Positions 1 to 12,400 of a stretch of DNA of 64,000 nt are shown here, one piece after another (position 1 is the stretch's first letter; each line of letters starts with the position of its first letter). The DNA is taken from NCBI GenBank assembly GCA_020091685.1, contig CM034606.1, positions 14,989,695-15,053,694 on the forward strand, in the 5' to 3' direction. The notes below the pieces were generated by a model. That model saw nothing but the letters and a program-made list of their open reading frames with translations, ran no database searches and was not told the origin of the DNA. The DNA comes from Lutjanus erythropterus. Its lineage: Eukaryota > Chordata > Actinopteri > Lutjaniformes > Lutjanidae. The position numbers were made by a program, and so were the translations under genes.

Positions 1-45
1 CTGCTGCTGCTGTTGCTGGGCTTGCTGCTGTTGATGCTGTTGGGA
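1..45 (-). repeat. CAG/CTG-rich tract coding the CPEB3 polyglutamine region
   Basis: CTG-rich on the plus strand, giving CAG and CAA glutamine codons on the coding strand, with single Ala and His interruptions. It continues beyond the left edge, so its full length is unknown. Such tracts are often length-polymorphic. Confidence 0.8.
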
Positions 46-681
46 CTGGGGAGCCAGACCGATCTGCGGAGAGAAATTACCCCCGAAGACCGGGTTGACG
101 TGGTGGGGGAAGTTCTGGAAAAGCATCGTCCCATTCACCGAGGGTATTCCCTGGAAAAAGCTATCGTCCACGGCGTTTGTGGTTCCCGTGGACCAAGTGC
201 TCCCAAACGAGGAGGAAGGAGAGGAAAGGGGGCCGCCGGTCTCCTGCGGCTGGTGGTGGAAGCTCAACCCGGGCAGGATCGGCGACTCCATCGGCACTTT
301 GTCCTTGCTGCTGCTGCTGCTGCTGCTCAGCGCTGAAGCCGCTTGGTTGCTCCCGGTCGACGGGCTCTCCGACTCCGATGAAGAAGAAGTGGGCTCCGAT
401 GACGGGGTCGGGGTGGAGGGAGGAGGGTCTACTTGCGTCGGATCTTGCTGATGGTGAGGCTGGGCTTTGTTTTTGTCCATCAGTAAATCATCCTGCATGG
501 TTTGCTGAGCTGCAACGAGGGGAAACAGAGACGAGGAGTTATTATTATTGTTGTTATTTAGGAGCTCATACACCGGGCTGGCTGGACTGCTGCTGTAGTA
601 TCTGATGAACTGGGACAACTCCGACAAGGATATGATGTTAGAGGGACCGGGCAACTGCAAAGCGAATGCGTGATCACCCAT
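1..681 (-). CDS. cpeb3: CPEB3 N-terminal coding exon (partial, runs off left edge)
   Basis: Cytoplasmic polyadenylation element-binding protein 3 is an RNA-binding regulator of translation, studied mainly at synapses. Read on the minus strand from ATG 681-679, the frame is open for 227 codons to the window edge. It matches the CPEB3 N-terminus: MQDDLLMDK, MESPILPGLSF, FGSTWSTGTTNAV, SFFQG, NGTMLFQNFPHHVNPVFGG and FSPQIGL are all present. Low-complexity tracts include Asn6, Ser7 and a Gln-rich stretch at the edge, consistent with the prion-like N-terminal region of the family. The RRM and zinc-finger parts lie outside the window. I chose ATG 681 because a TAA stop (684-682) immediately precedes it in frame and MGD also begins the paralogue CPEB4. 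The human-type start corresponds to ATG 498-496. The gene is divergent from MARCHF5. Identity is secure; the start is less so. Confidence 0.92.
   Translation of the reverse strand, partial: MGDHAFALQLPGPSNIISLSELSQFIRYYSSSPASPVYELLNNNNNNNSSSLFPLVAAQQTMQDDLLMDKNKAQPHHQQDPTQVDPPPSTPTPSSEPTSSSSESESPSTGSNQAASALSSSSSSSKDKVPMESPILPGLSFHHQPQETGGPLSSPSSSFGSTWSTGTTNAVDDSFFQGIPSVNGTMLFQNFPHHVNPVFGGNFSPQIGLAPQSQQHQQQQAQQQQQQ
307..327 (-). repeat. Seven tandem AGC codons (poly-Ser) in CPEB3
   Basis: The plus strand has seven consecutive gct triplets. On the CPEB3 coding strand these are seven AGC serine codons just upstream of KDKVPMESP. It is a pure trinucleotide microsatellite inside a coding exon. 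Confidence 0.85.
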
Positions 682-2300
682 TTAGCCGAAAAAGAAGAAG
701 AGGAAAAAACACACTTCCCAAGACTATACCAGAATGATTCATAAATCCCACAAATTATACACGGAGCATATGGCTGCAGATATTCACCAGATTTCGCCAC
801 GTCTCGTTTTTCCTTCCACTCAGGAACTCCGGAGCTGCAATGTGAAACTGATTCAGTGTGTGTTTTTTGCCCAAGGACCTCCCCTATATTCATTTACATA
901 CGTCAGTAAATACAGCTGTCCTTCAACAAGGTTAAAAGACAGCTCTACCTTGACCCAGGCACTTCGACACACACGACTACAGAGCTTTTCTAAACTAAAA
1001 AAAGGCACACTACGTCCTCTTTTACGCAGTAGAAGGTGACGCACCTGAAGCACTTTATTATACCGCAAATATCTCCTTCCCCCTTACAATAAAATATCAG
1101 CCTTATTATGTTTTAGCACGGTGTATAAGACGAAGGTAATTTAATAAGTGAGATCAAGTTTGTTGGCTAAATTCGTAAAAAAAGAGAAGTCCACGCAGGA
1201 AAAATCTGATTTATATAAGGGATTTATTATAGCGCAAAGAGGGACTCTGCCCGAGGTCCGCATTGACACAGCCACGGTTTGGCATTGACATGATACAATA
1301 TGTACCCGTGTAACTTGCAGTTTAAGGCAATAATATAATAACTCAAGCCAAGGCTTGAATATCACTGAAAGCTCTACTCGATGTCCTCTATTGAAAGTTA
1401 TACACTGAAGCTTTCATGCAAAAATTATCATTTACTTTGCATTTCAGAGACAACGCCTAGCACATCCTCGAATGTTATCATGACGGCAATTTTGCATTCA
1501 GAAAGCCATAAAGTTGCCACATGATTACATTCAGCAGTGATCAGGACAATCTAAAATGTACATAAACCACAATATGCTTGATTACAGCAAAGCTACACTG
1601 AGCAATATAGTATATTCTGTCAGCTGGAGCACATGCAAGGTAAAACCATATGCCTCTATTTCTATATGGCACAGTCTCAAACCATGCAAGCTTAAAATTA
1701 TGTTAAATTCAAAACCATGAAAACATTGATAAGGCTCCTCTTGACTGTCGGAACCTGGCTGCAGGAGAGCTAACATGCAGCCAACACTGAGGCCTTTCAA
1801 TAACATGAATGCAATAGTCTGCAGACTTTGAAATTAACTGTCCAGATGACATGCCGGATCATTTCAGCAGCATGATGGCAGTGATACAAGTTGGACTTTC
1901 AAGGTAATCGCAATAGACTGCATTGCACACACCCCACCAGTTAATCCGTGTTTTCTCCTCCAAGAGCTGCGCTTCCAAGGTCATCAAAGCAGCATAATCA
2001 GCAGCCTATAGTGGCTCAACTCACCGGCCCTTCACCACAGACACTGCCCAAACCTGACCATTCAAATGCCCATTTATCGCGCCGATCGAGGCATCCGATA
2101 CATTTCATGAAGCTGTCTTGCCTTGAAATCCCCCTTTAATCCATATGTGTCCCTCCACACAAACGATAAAACAGCATGCACACACAGCGTGGTCGCATCT
2201 CTGCCTGGCGTGAAGTTTGAATTACCTTTATCGTTCACCTTTTGGGGACTCTGTAAATAAAGATATTTCTATTTGCTTCGTCTGGGTTTAGATATGACAA
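682..2300 (-). other. CPEB3 upstream region (5' UTR or intron, boundaries unresolved)
   Basis: No coding exon is recognisable here. On the minus strand a pyrimidine-rich stretch lies just upstream of the CPEB3 start, but no AG acceptor stands directly before the ATG, so this exon may simply continue into 5' UTR. Any noncoding first exon cannot be placed from sequence alone. I saw no strong repeat. Confidence 0.4.
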
Positions 2301-2370
2301 ACGAGCTACCCTTGTGCCGAGGTAGTCAGCAGTTGCCTCAACAGCTGATTGACTGCGGCGCATGGATGAT

Positions 2371-2400
2371 GCCGAGGAGGCTGTAGGGAGTTGTAGTTTC
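2371..2400 (-). promoter_or_regulatory. ZNF143/SBS-like motif, minus orientation
   Basis: On the minus strand the core ACTACAACTCCC (2398-2387) matches the first half of the vertebrate ZNF143/Staf promoter motif, whose consensus is ACTACAnnTCCCA. A GC-rich stretch follows. It lies between the divergent CPEB3 and MARCHF5 genes, where such motifs typically sit close to transcription starts. Confidence 0.5.
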
Positions 2401-2899
2401 TCACTATTGCAGTGGCTGGTCAACAAATAGGTTCTTTCTTGACTGCTGCGATGGAAAAAACAAACATCAGCGTGAAAGCTGACCTATAGGTGAGGCTGTA
2501 AGATGAAGCAACTCGTTAAAGCGGTAATAAAAATAGTTATGTTTGGTAGTAACAGGCTCCTTCACTCTCCCACACGCACATACTTTAAAAAGTGAGTAAT
2601 AAATATTAAGTTTATATGAATTATTGCATTGATTCTGCATAAAATACTTGTGTGATATGATGAAAAACTTTAATAATAAAGTGAAGACTGGCAAAGAAGG
2701 TAAGGAGCAACACTTTCTCAAAGGGAGAGTTTGTCGCCTAATTAAAACGTCTTACCGCTATTCGAAGTGTTTTGCAGCCATATGTGCATCTTCATGATGA
2801 TTGTATCTTCAAGAAGCCGCTGTCTCCTCTTTGGCACATCTATCGGGGGTGGATTCAGAACATTAATTTGATATTTTTGGCCATAAGAGGGAGGGAAGC

Positions 2900-3371
2900 A
2901 TTATGAAACTACATTTCCCACGACAGGGCTCATCGGCGCCGTCGTTGTTTTGATGACGCAGCCACGCACAGCCGTGCTATTTTGCGTTACCTCAGAGACG
3001 GCCAGTCAATGGAGTCAAGCGGTCACGCCAATGCGATAATATTAGTGTCAAACGAGGCCGTAGCCGATGTAAAGAGGATTTTTAGTTGAATCAGTGCATC
3101 GGGTGCAGACAAGTGCTTTTTAGACTGCCATGACCGCGAAAGAATAGTTTTAATGCTAAATAACTGGCTCGTTTGCAGCTGACGCGCCGTATCAACACAA
3201 AGGCCTATGTAGCTAGTTAGCGTTAGGTCCTCAGCTAGCTAGCAAGTGATTTAACGCCAACCTCAGCTGCAGCAAATTAGCAGGCGTGCCATTTTAATGT
3301 TTTATCTGTAAGGCAGTTAATCTGCTCCACCAACTAGACAGCATTTGAGTATTTTTTGCTTCTCCACGATA
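2900..3371 (+). promoter_or_regulatory. MARCHF5 promoter and 5' UTR zone
   Basis: A locally CpG-richer segment upstream of the MARCHF5 start. It contains ACTACATTTCCCA (2908-2920), a good ZNF143/SBS-like core, and TGATGACGCA (2952-2961), similar to a CRE/ATF site. A cluster of CTAGTTAGC/GCTAGC words lies at 3213-3243. No TATA box is evident, fitting a housekeeping promoter. The transcription start cannot be fixed from sequence. In human, CPEB3 and MARCHF5 are head-to-head neighbours, so a shared divergent promoter is a reasonable inference. Confidence 0.5.
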
Positions 3372-3415
3372 ATGGCGGAACAGGGCGCAGTGGTCATGCA
3401 GCAGAATTTGGACAG
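3372..3415 (+). CDS. marchf5: MARCHF5 exon 1 (coding part)
   Basis: ATG at 3372 begins MAEQGAVVMQQNLD. The exon ends in AG before the donor GTGAGT at 3416, so the split codon completes as Arg15 in exon 2. The start is the first ATG of the known protein. Confidence 0.92.
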
Positions 3416-6400
3416 GTGAGTTCAAGTTTAAGGCTAGCACGCTAATGGAAGCTAGACTACGTAACTGTACGTTAAATCACTACGGGTGAGAGCAGTGGAA
3501 AGAAGTTTGTGTCAACATATTCAGAAACTCAGACTTTAAAATGTACTTATCGTTTTAGACTAGTGGCTTTAATCTCTGACTTCTTGAATGTCATTAACGT
3601 AAGCTGTTGTGCTAGAGTGTTTTTGCAGTGTTGATATATGACGTCCTTCGCTACTGGCATAAGATAAATACTGCATCAAGTGCTTTTAATACCTGCATAT
3701 CACTTTGAACATTATTATACATGCAACGTTAAATTAATTATCTAATGTGTACTTGGTTACCCTAAACTTAACTAAAGGTCATTGTGTCAGCTGCCACTTT
3801 TTCCCAAAACATCATGCCTGTTAACTATTGACCTTGGACAAGAAGGCTGTATCCACTAATATTTCTGAAATTTGTCACGTTCAAATCTAATAATCCTTAT
3901 GGCACTGAATGAGAACTCATATCCTCATATCTTCTATTACATAAGACACTGAATACTATTTCCTAAGCGAGTTTGATTTCATGCCCCTGGATATTTGGTA
4001 TTTAAACTTGTAAACATTTGTGTCTTGAATGTCCAAAACTTAAGTAACGTGATAAGATGTCTAATATGTCTGCATGGAAGAATGTCTGTGTTGCTGTTGA
4101 GATTTATAAAAGAGGAAAGTGCATATGGTGTATACAGTGAGAGCAACAACTGAGTGGTGGTGCTGAGATCTATGGAAGGGTAGTATATAAGAGAGGAAGC
4201 ATGAGAAGCAGGTGTCATATCTGATCTTAGATAAAATCTCGGGGAAAAGTAAGGACAGAAACTGTGTGCTGTGAGTGTTTTGAGGCACAAAGTAAGTGTT
4301 GGAAACTTCACCACCACAAAGGTATCACAGGAATTTTTGAATTTATGAAGTTGTACAAGGAACAAGCACAGTGAAGGAAGAGCATGCAGGATCATTAAAC
4401 ATAGTTGGAAGCAATGAAGAAGTGAAATTCCAGACAGCAATCAAGCAAAGCTGCCATTGAGAGGGGGTGGTGGTTTTGTCACTTAAACATGTTCAGTTTC
4501 GTGCCATGCTGCCAAACTGTCATAGCTGTCCAGTGCCTGTACACACAAGTTAGTGAATTCCTTTTGAAGGCTTAGGAAAGTGTTGGAATGGCAAGTTTTA
4601 TAGCTGACATAAGAAGTTCAAGCATGTCTTCTGACATTGAAATATCTGACAAAACAAGTTTTGTTTGGCAGAATGCTGCACCCCAGGTTGAACAGTTTCA
4701 TGGTCACACGGAGGGGGACATCCATTGTGACAGGTGGGGAATTATTTTGAGCTATAAACACATACAATCCTACCCTCAGTACATTTCATCAGGGATGTCA
4801 AGGCATGCAGTCAGCAACTCTGCAGGTCCCTTGCAGCAGTACGAGCCCCTGGACCTTGCTCAAAGCTGTGGCTCATCACTTCAGTGGTCCCACTAGACAT
4901 GAAATTCAGACACTGCAGCCTCAAATTCATGTCTGAAATGCTGCTCCTTTTTTGTCACTTGTGATAGCCGGCAGCTAACCTCACCAGGCAACAAGTTAAA
5001 TTCACATTCAGCATGACATTATTTTGCCTGTGTTTGGCTTCCTAGGTTGTGATGGCTGGAGCATCAGTTCCTACTGCTAATGTTTCCAGTGTTGTTTTCA
5101 GTAGGTGCTGCAGTTTTTTCTTCATGCTACTCTTCAAAGAAATGGTGATCCACAGGCTTTTAATTGTGACAAAGTGTGATTAGGAGAGTGACTAACCCAT
5201 GAAATACAAGTTGGTAACAATATATGTATCAAACAAACTATAAGATCTTTTGCAAATATTTTGAAAGTAGTACTGGAAGTAGTGAAGACAAAGGTTAGCT
5301 GACCTCAGAATTTAAGTATATGGTGTTGTGCATATCATGTCAAATCTACTCGTAAGATTGTGACAGGACATCTTTAGTGCACTGTTTGTGTTCAGCTTAC
5401 ATCAACAGTTGGCTCAGTTTGTTGTGACCAAAGGTAGCTTGCATTAATGTGTAATTTTAAGGATTTTGTCTTGTATCATCAGCCAAGTAAGGTGGTTGGT
5501 TTCATGTCATGGTAAAACTGGATACAGTGAGAGACATCATATTTGGATGTAGGCAGCCTTTACTGTTATAGCCACCCATGATGTGTAGAGAGGACAAAAC
5601 CCACACTGTTTGCAGAATACGGTTTACCCATTTTACAGACTGCAATTATTACTATTAATATTGGCGTAATTACAAGTTCTTACCCGCCAAGATCAAACTG
5701 AAGATGACAGGCCATGTGTAGTGTGTGATGTTGGTGTTTGTGAACCTGTGTAAAATGTTAACAATAGGGTTAATGCATCACCAGAATCCATAACACAACT
5801 TTGGGACCTGTTGTCATTGTCGATTTAAGTCGAGAATAATTTTGTCTTAACGTAGACAAACCCCAGACAACAAGTAAATCTATTCATGTTATAATTTGAT
5901 GTTCTGAAAAGTTTTTAAGTTGTTTTAAACCAGGGCTTTTCAACTAGACACAAACTACAACATGCTAGTTTCAATCTATTCAATTATTTATGTAAATACT
6001 GCCTAGATTTATATTGTTTTAAAAACAACAGGAAGTGAATTTGCTAGATTAAATGAAATAGGAGAGTCCTGGCAGGATGAAGTCAGTGTTTGAATCAATA
6101 ACCTGAATTTTTCCCATTAAAAAATGTGAGGAAGCTGTCATTGTAGAAAGTGCATCTTAAGATATAGAAAGTGTCATCATCTTACTTCTACTTTATTGGC
6201 AAATGCTTTGCTAAGAAAAAGACAGGTAATTCTGGGATTCTTCAAAATTGTTGGGATGGGTAACTGAAGTTCATGTGACAAATTTAGGAATGTAATCATT
6301 ATGATTGAACTGGCAGGTGATGCATAATAGATTTGGTTCTTTGACAGACTAATCTCACTGTTTTCTTATGCCTGACAGTACACATAATTGAAGTGTAAAC

Positions 6401-9400
6401 TTGGAGTTGGCTACACAAGAACTGCAGAATAAGATTAGATATGATAACTTTTAAGTGTCTCCCACCAAGTGAGCAGCAAGTCTAGTTTTCATTTTGAACA
6501 TAGATAAATCTCAAACATTATTCACAACTGACCAGGCTAATGTCTACTCACCTTTATTCTGTATGTAATTAGAAAACAAGTGTTAATGGATATGTTTTGG
6601 TTAATGTTTTATTAAGTCGCACAAAGCTATGATGGCTGGTTGCTTTGCAAGTGTTATGCTACATGTGTGACCAAAATTTTCCATCTTCTTTTTGAGTGGT
6701 GAGCAGATGCTGCAACATTAGGTCTAAGCACATTGGTGTGCCGTTTCCCCTCAAAATAGTCCCTGGCATTTGATAGCTTGTGCAATGCGTACTAAAAGGC
6801 ATTTGTAGGCATTTGACGCAGCACTTTCTGTCAATATTGAACTTTGGACTTGAAGCCATTTCCCAAGCACATGGTACAGTAGCAGAAAGAAAGGAAGGGC
6901 ATGTGAGCTCAGTGAAATGCTTTAGCTGCGTGCTGCGAGTGTGTGGCAAAGGCAATAACCCTGGCAGTGTTTGAGGAGCTGATAGCAGGAAGATGTATGT
7001 CATGTCCCCTTGCTTCCAGACGGTTGTGTACCCAGCCTCTATCACTGACAAACATAAGGCTCCACAGGCTCTTATCTGGGCCTGCCACAAGCAGCCAGCT
7101 GCCCCTGCAATGCAGTGTTTCTCGAATAGATGTGGGGGACACATTTCAATCCAGCCTGACCTTTTTATTGGCTCTCACACAACCTCCTTGTTCTACTCTT
7201 TTCTTGTCTGTTTTTATTGTCCAGATCACGGGCCCTGTTGCTCTTTGTATGAATGGGTATATAAATATGTGCTGTATGTGTGTATACATAAGGGTTTGTA
7301 ATGATTGACCCCATAGCCATGATTTAGTGCAATTTTTTTTCTTGCGTGGTGTCAGTATCTATGGGGTGTCTTCTATCTGGAGAAAGTGACATCCATTTTC
7401 TTGTTCAAGGTCTAGTGTGAAAGATTTATAATATGGCAGAAATGGAATCTAATATTCACAAGTACTTTTAATCAGTGTATGATCACTTAAACATAAGCAT
7501 TGTGTTTTTGTTTCCTTAGAACGAGCTGTTTATATCTACAGAGGGTGAGGAGGTTGTCATTTTGTACCACTATGTTTCTATAGCAGTCCAAAACAGACAA
7601 ACCCATCACTGACTCTAGACAGGGCCTTTCACAAGGTTCGCAACCACCATAGGTTCTCCTGCTCAGAAGATGAGGGTGAGGCAAGGGGCTGACAATCTGC
7701 AAGCTCAGAGCTTTGATGCCACCAATTCCTAAACACCGGTCCTTTAAATATAAAAGTTAAACACTGAAATGAAATGAAATACATTTATTTGCTTGGCCAT
7801 TATAGCCAAACAAAGAATCTGTATCTTTTCAAAGACTATTCCAAGTTTGGATTAAATAGTGGTATGAAACAAGAACAGTCATGGTCAGAATATCATCAAG
7901 GTATTAGTAACCACCACATATTGAGTGAATAATACCTTGTATTTTTAATTTGCCAGTATCCATCAGCTCTGTCATGGAAAACCACTTGTGTAAATTTTTC
8001 AACATTTTCTCATACACTAGGTTGTGGACATAATCTAAACAGCAATCAGTAGCTGGCCAGCAGCTGACCTACTGTGGCTTGGTAACCTACAGCTAGCAGA
8101 AATAACCTGTGGTACATGGCTTTAACTCAAGTGAAAGGTCATGAAAAATGGCGTGTCTTAAGCTAGGTGGTGTAGCTAGCAAGCTTGAGTAATTTAAACT
8201 GCAAGGTATTTAACTGAATGCCAACCTGTTTACACTGTTGGCCCCATAGTCAGTGTTGTAACTCAAAGCTTTTTAAATGCTGTTTCACCCTGTGTATCTT
8301 TTCATACTCGGAACATTTACACGCAAAAAAATTCCAGGGTATTTATTACATGTGATCATGAAATGTGACTCCTGAGGCTTCCATAAAATGGAAGTTTTGG
8401 ATTAATGGATTGTAATCCAGCATTACTCTTAGTCCTCTTAACTTTGGAGGCCAGCCGCTCGTGGGCCAATCCAAAACAAATGCCTTTTCTGGACTCCTGT
8501 GCACGTGTTAATATAATATGAAGGTCTCAGTGCCTGGCACTGGAAGTAGAACTTCACAAATCTGTTATGGAGTAACCTGACACTGTAGTAGAGGAGGGAG
8601 GCTCCTGTGTTGGTTGACTCAGTGAACAAACTTTACTTGTCAGTGACAAACAACTGGAACACACCTCCATGAATAATGTTTACCTGTCAGTCTGTTATTT
8701 TTTTAACTGTCACAAACTATTATAGTACAATATAATGCAATATACATGAAATAACTGCAGGACCAAAATGTTTTTGCTGACACTGTCAACAAGATGTTTA
8801 TTCAAATCTGGTAATTGTAGAAGCTTGAGTTTATCTTGCTGCATTTGATTGCACCATATTGTAAGGACACCCTGTTATTTCGTCCACCTCATGTGGAAAA
8901 TCCCCAAGACTATATAACTATTGCATCTTTTCAGAAGCAGCTGACACTCACCAATTTATCTGCCAAAGGACTCATTTAGCCAGAAGCTGACACATGAAAG
9001 GTACAAATCTTAGACTATGGGTAGTTGGATACAATACTGTTCCAGGGTGGCAAACAGCCTGGGTTGTTGTTTAACTGACATGGACAAGACTAGTTTGTGA
9101 TTGAGTAGAAGCAGTCAAACATGGAGAAGCCCCTCTAGACCTTAACCTTCCTTTAAGATCTTTGTGGACCAGAATCCGGTGCTCCTGTGCCCTGCCTTTG
9201 TGCTGAGGAACCTCCAGCTTTCCCACAGTCACGTGACCGCTGCAGAGTGAAAGGAGCCTTTGTCGGGTGGCTTATGTGCTTCTTAAAGAACGGGAGCCTG
9301 ACTTGTGAGACGATGAGAAAGTAGCTATGCTGTCACACTCATCTTTGTACACAGTGTCAATCACACCGTCATCCTGTATTCCTTCAGAGCCCCCTCGTTT

Positions 9401-12400
9401 GTGTTTGTGTGACTTAATGGCTGTCTTAGATTGTCAAAATTACACCCTCAGCTGAAGTGGAGCATGTGAGCTTGGCCTAGCTTGACTGGAAGGATCTGCA
9501 GTCTTTCGTTGATGCACATTCTTTTGATCCTGGTAGCTTGACTGTTTTTCAGAATAACTGGTGAAGTAAAAAGGATAATACACACTGCTGTTTGCCTGTC
9601 CTTGAAGTTTCAAAGCAGTCGGTTAGCATTAGGTGGATTAAAGCTCATTGTGGAAACGGCAAAGCTCCACTCAAGTTTGCCTGTTTAGCATGTAAATAAG
9701 TGGTTGAGACGGCAGGGCACCTAGCTACAGTGTAGTTTAGGCAAGTCGCCATCATCTGATCTCATGTTCTTGGAGGACATTTTAAAGGAAATCTTTCTTT
9801 TAAACAGAAATGGGGACTGTGTCAGGTGTGGCTGTGTCTGTCAACATTTTTTGTCTGTGGTTTTGGGCTTCAGTTTTGTCATGTAGAATCAAACAACAAC
9901 AGCAAACAACTATTTGTTCCACCTAATAGGTTAGTTAAGACTGAGTTAGATCTGGTTCTTCAGACTCATGTTACTATCTATTGTTTATATTTTATAGATT
10001 TACAAAAGGGCTGCACAGTTAATTGAAATATTGTCAAAATGACCTTGTGACCAATTTAATATGCAAATTTCAGAAACAAATTTTCTGATTAAGATAAAAT
10101 ATGTGACAAAACAGCATTATAGTTAAGTATTGGTGTGCTGCAGAGATCCTATGGCCTTAAAATATTGTTCTCTAGATGTAAGAAAACATGTTTTGTTTGG
10201 TAAAGACTAGAGACGTAAATGATTAATAATTAATCAATTAATTGTAGCTAATAATTTAACAGATTAAAAGTGTAATAATTAATGTATGTTTTGTGTACCA
10301 TTTCTCCAGAGCTCACAGGTTTTCAGGCAGACAACAGACCCCAACAAATGTCATATCATCATGATTTTAATAGATTTTCTTCTGTGAAAATCAAAATTTA
10401 CCATATTGCACAGCCTTAGGTTACAAGCCAGTTTTCATTTCAAATTGCAGAGGAATTCTATGTATGCAGGAGACCATTTTGTACATGTGCCCGCACTGGC
10501 TTATCTTCCCAAGTGTTCTGTTAAACAGGGTTGAGGCGACAGCGAGCTGGAGATTAAGGTTTCGCACAGAGGATAGCATTTCGGTGCTGCTGTATTATGT
10601 CCTGTCATGCTGCGGGGCTGGGTTACAGGAATAAGAGCCAGTGAATCTAAGGGAGCCCAGGGTTTTGTTCTCCACTGTCGTGCTCTTGTGGAGACATCTG
10701 TCCACTGTTCTTCTCAACTTCTCGTCCTCATGTTTTATAGCTGCATCACTTTCAGTCCCTGGACTGTTTTTGGGATATTAAGCCCCCCAGTGTAGAACAC
10801 TGGAAAAGTTGGACAAGATTCATGTTTTTTCTTATTAACCTGCTCCAATGATGAAGTGCAAACAAATGTGATAATTGCATTAGATGTTGTTTCTTAGAGC
10901 TTTTTGTACGGTGCAGGCCCACATATCTGTCATAAAGATGAAGTGGGCAGTACAATATGACCTCTATACGGACTGCAGACAGAAGTGTGAATTTGGGGTT
11001 GATATTTGCGTCAGACTCAGATTCACCTTGTGTGTGTGTCGTGGCACTTAAACTGGCCATGTCACCTGAGCACCTCGACCCCAAGGCTCCTCTCCTGCAT
11101 CGTCATGTTTTATTCACCACCAGGGGAGTGTTGGAAAATCATCCATTGCAGGCAGGCAGCAACCCAAGCAAATAATCCAAGTTGGCCATCCACAGTCTTT
11201 CACAGCCCCCTCTTCACCTCACTAACAGAGCACACCAAGACCTGACTATGATGATGACAGAAGGCCCCAGATTTGACATCCATTATTCAACTGTGGGAGC
11301 AGGGTTGAAATATGCATGGTGTACTATGGGGCTTCGCTGAGTCAACTACTAAATAAATGTGGAAGTACTGCTGCAGGTGGCCACCAAGAAAATGAGACTG
11401 GAAAGCTCATTAGCCTTTTCCTCCAAAAATACTTTGTCATAGAGCAGTAAAACATAGCTTACAGATTTCAACCATGTCAGAAACCTATGGGTGATATTAT
11501 AGACATCCAGATATGTACACATATATTCTGAGGTCCCTAAAGATTTAGAAGAAACTAAAAGTGAGTGAAACAGGTGCTCCAGTGCATTGAGAAAGTGAGA
11601 AAGCTGTGAAAATATTTTCAGTCACAGGCACTAGATAACTTTAGGAAGAGATTTGTTTTTTTTTTTTTCCTTGCATGATTGTCAGTAAACCAACTAGACA
11701 TTTTCCATACTTGAAATGTATTTTACGGTAATGGAATTTTCTGCATCCTGGAAACAAGTTTAGCTTTTAGAGCCGTGTTTCATAGCACAGTTGAATATTT
11801 CTGATATTACTGATATGGTAAGAAACATTTCATACTTCCTAATGAGAGTTAAAAGGTGTTGGGTTGACTGGAAATGAAACTGTAAACTCAAGGTACGTAA
11901 TGTACATCTTATTAGATTGGCCACAGGCAGCTAGATGTCTACACCCCGGCAGAGAAGAGATTGTATGTCTGGATCTGTGTTAGGTCCGGTTTTAAATCAA
12001 GCTTTCGCATGATTGTCATGTACTGCATAGATATAGACCCAAGCTGAAATGTACTTTTAATGCAGTAGAAGCTGTGACAGAAAAAATGTTAATCTGTAAT
12101 CGTCTATTGGTGGACCTGATGACGTATTCATGCTGTTCCCTGGATTTTCTGAATATTAATTTGCCATTTTTCCCCAGATCTATTAACACAAATGATACCC
12201 AAAATGCACATAATCACAGCCTGATAGGAAAAAACAAACATCTCTATTACAGTTTGTCTCTCCTCATTGAATTTATGCCAGTGGTTTATGGGAGGTGAGT
12301 GTGGACTAATCATTGTTTCATTCATCCAGTGAAATGCCAACTGTTCAAGGTTCAGTGTAATTATGAAAATGAGAACATAAATGTCACACACGGATAGTCA

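Noticed and set aside
13..605. Plus-strand open frames across the first 600 bases (Leu/Cys/Gly-rich)
   Set aside because: Antisense shadows of the CPEB3 coding exon, which matches a known protein on the minus strand.
1..681. CPEB3 self-cleaving ribozyme
   Set aside because: The known ribozyme lies in a later intron and is described from mammals; no matching intronic sequence is in this window.
3979..4440. 153-codon open frame on the minus strand in MARCHF5 intron 1
   Set aside because: Thr/Ser/Leu-rich translation of low-complexity DNA, with a second overlapping frame of equal quality; likely chance.
6659..7144. 161-codon open frame on the minus strand in MARCHF5 intron 1
   Set aside because: The composition looks random, no domain is recognised, and overlapping frames of similar length exist on both strands.
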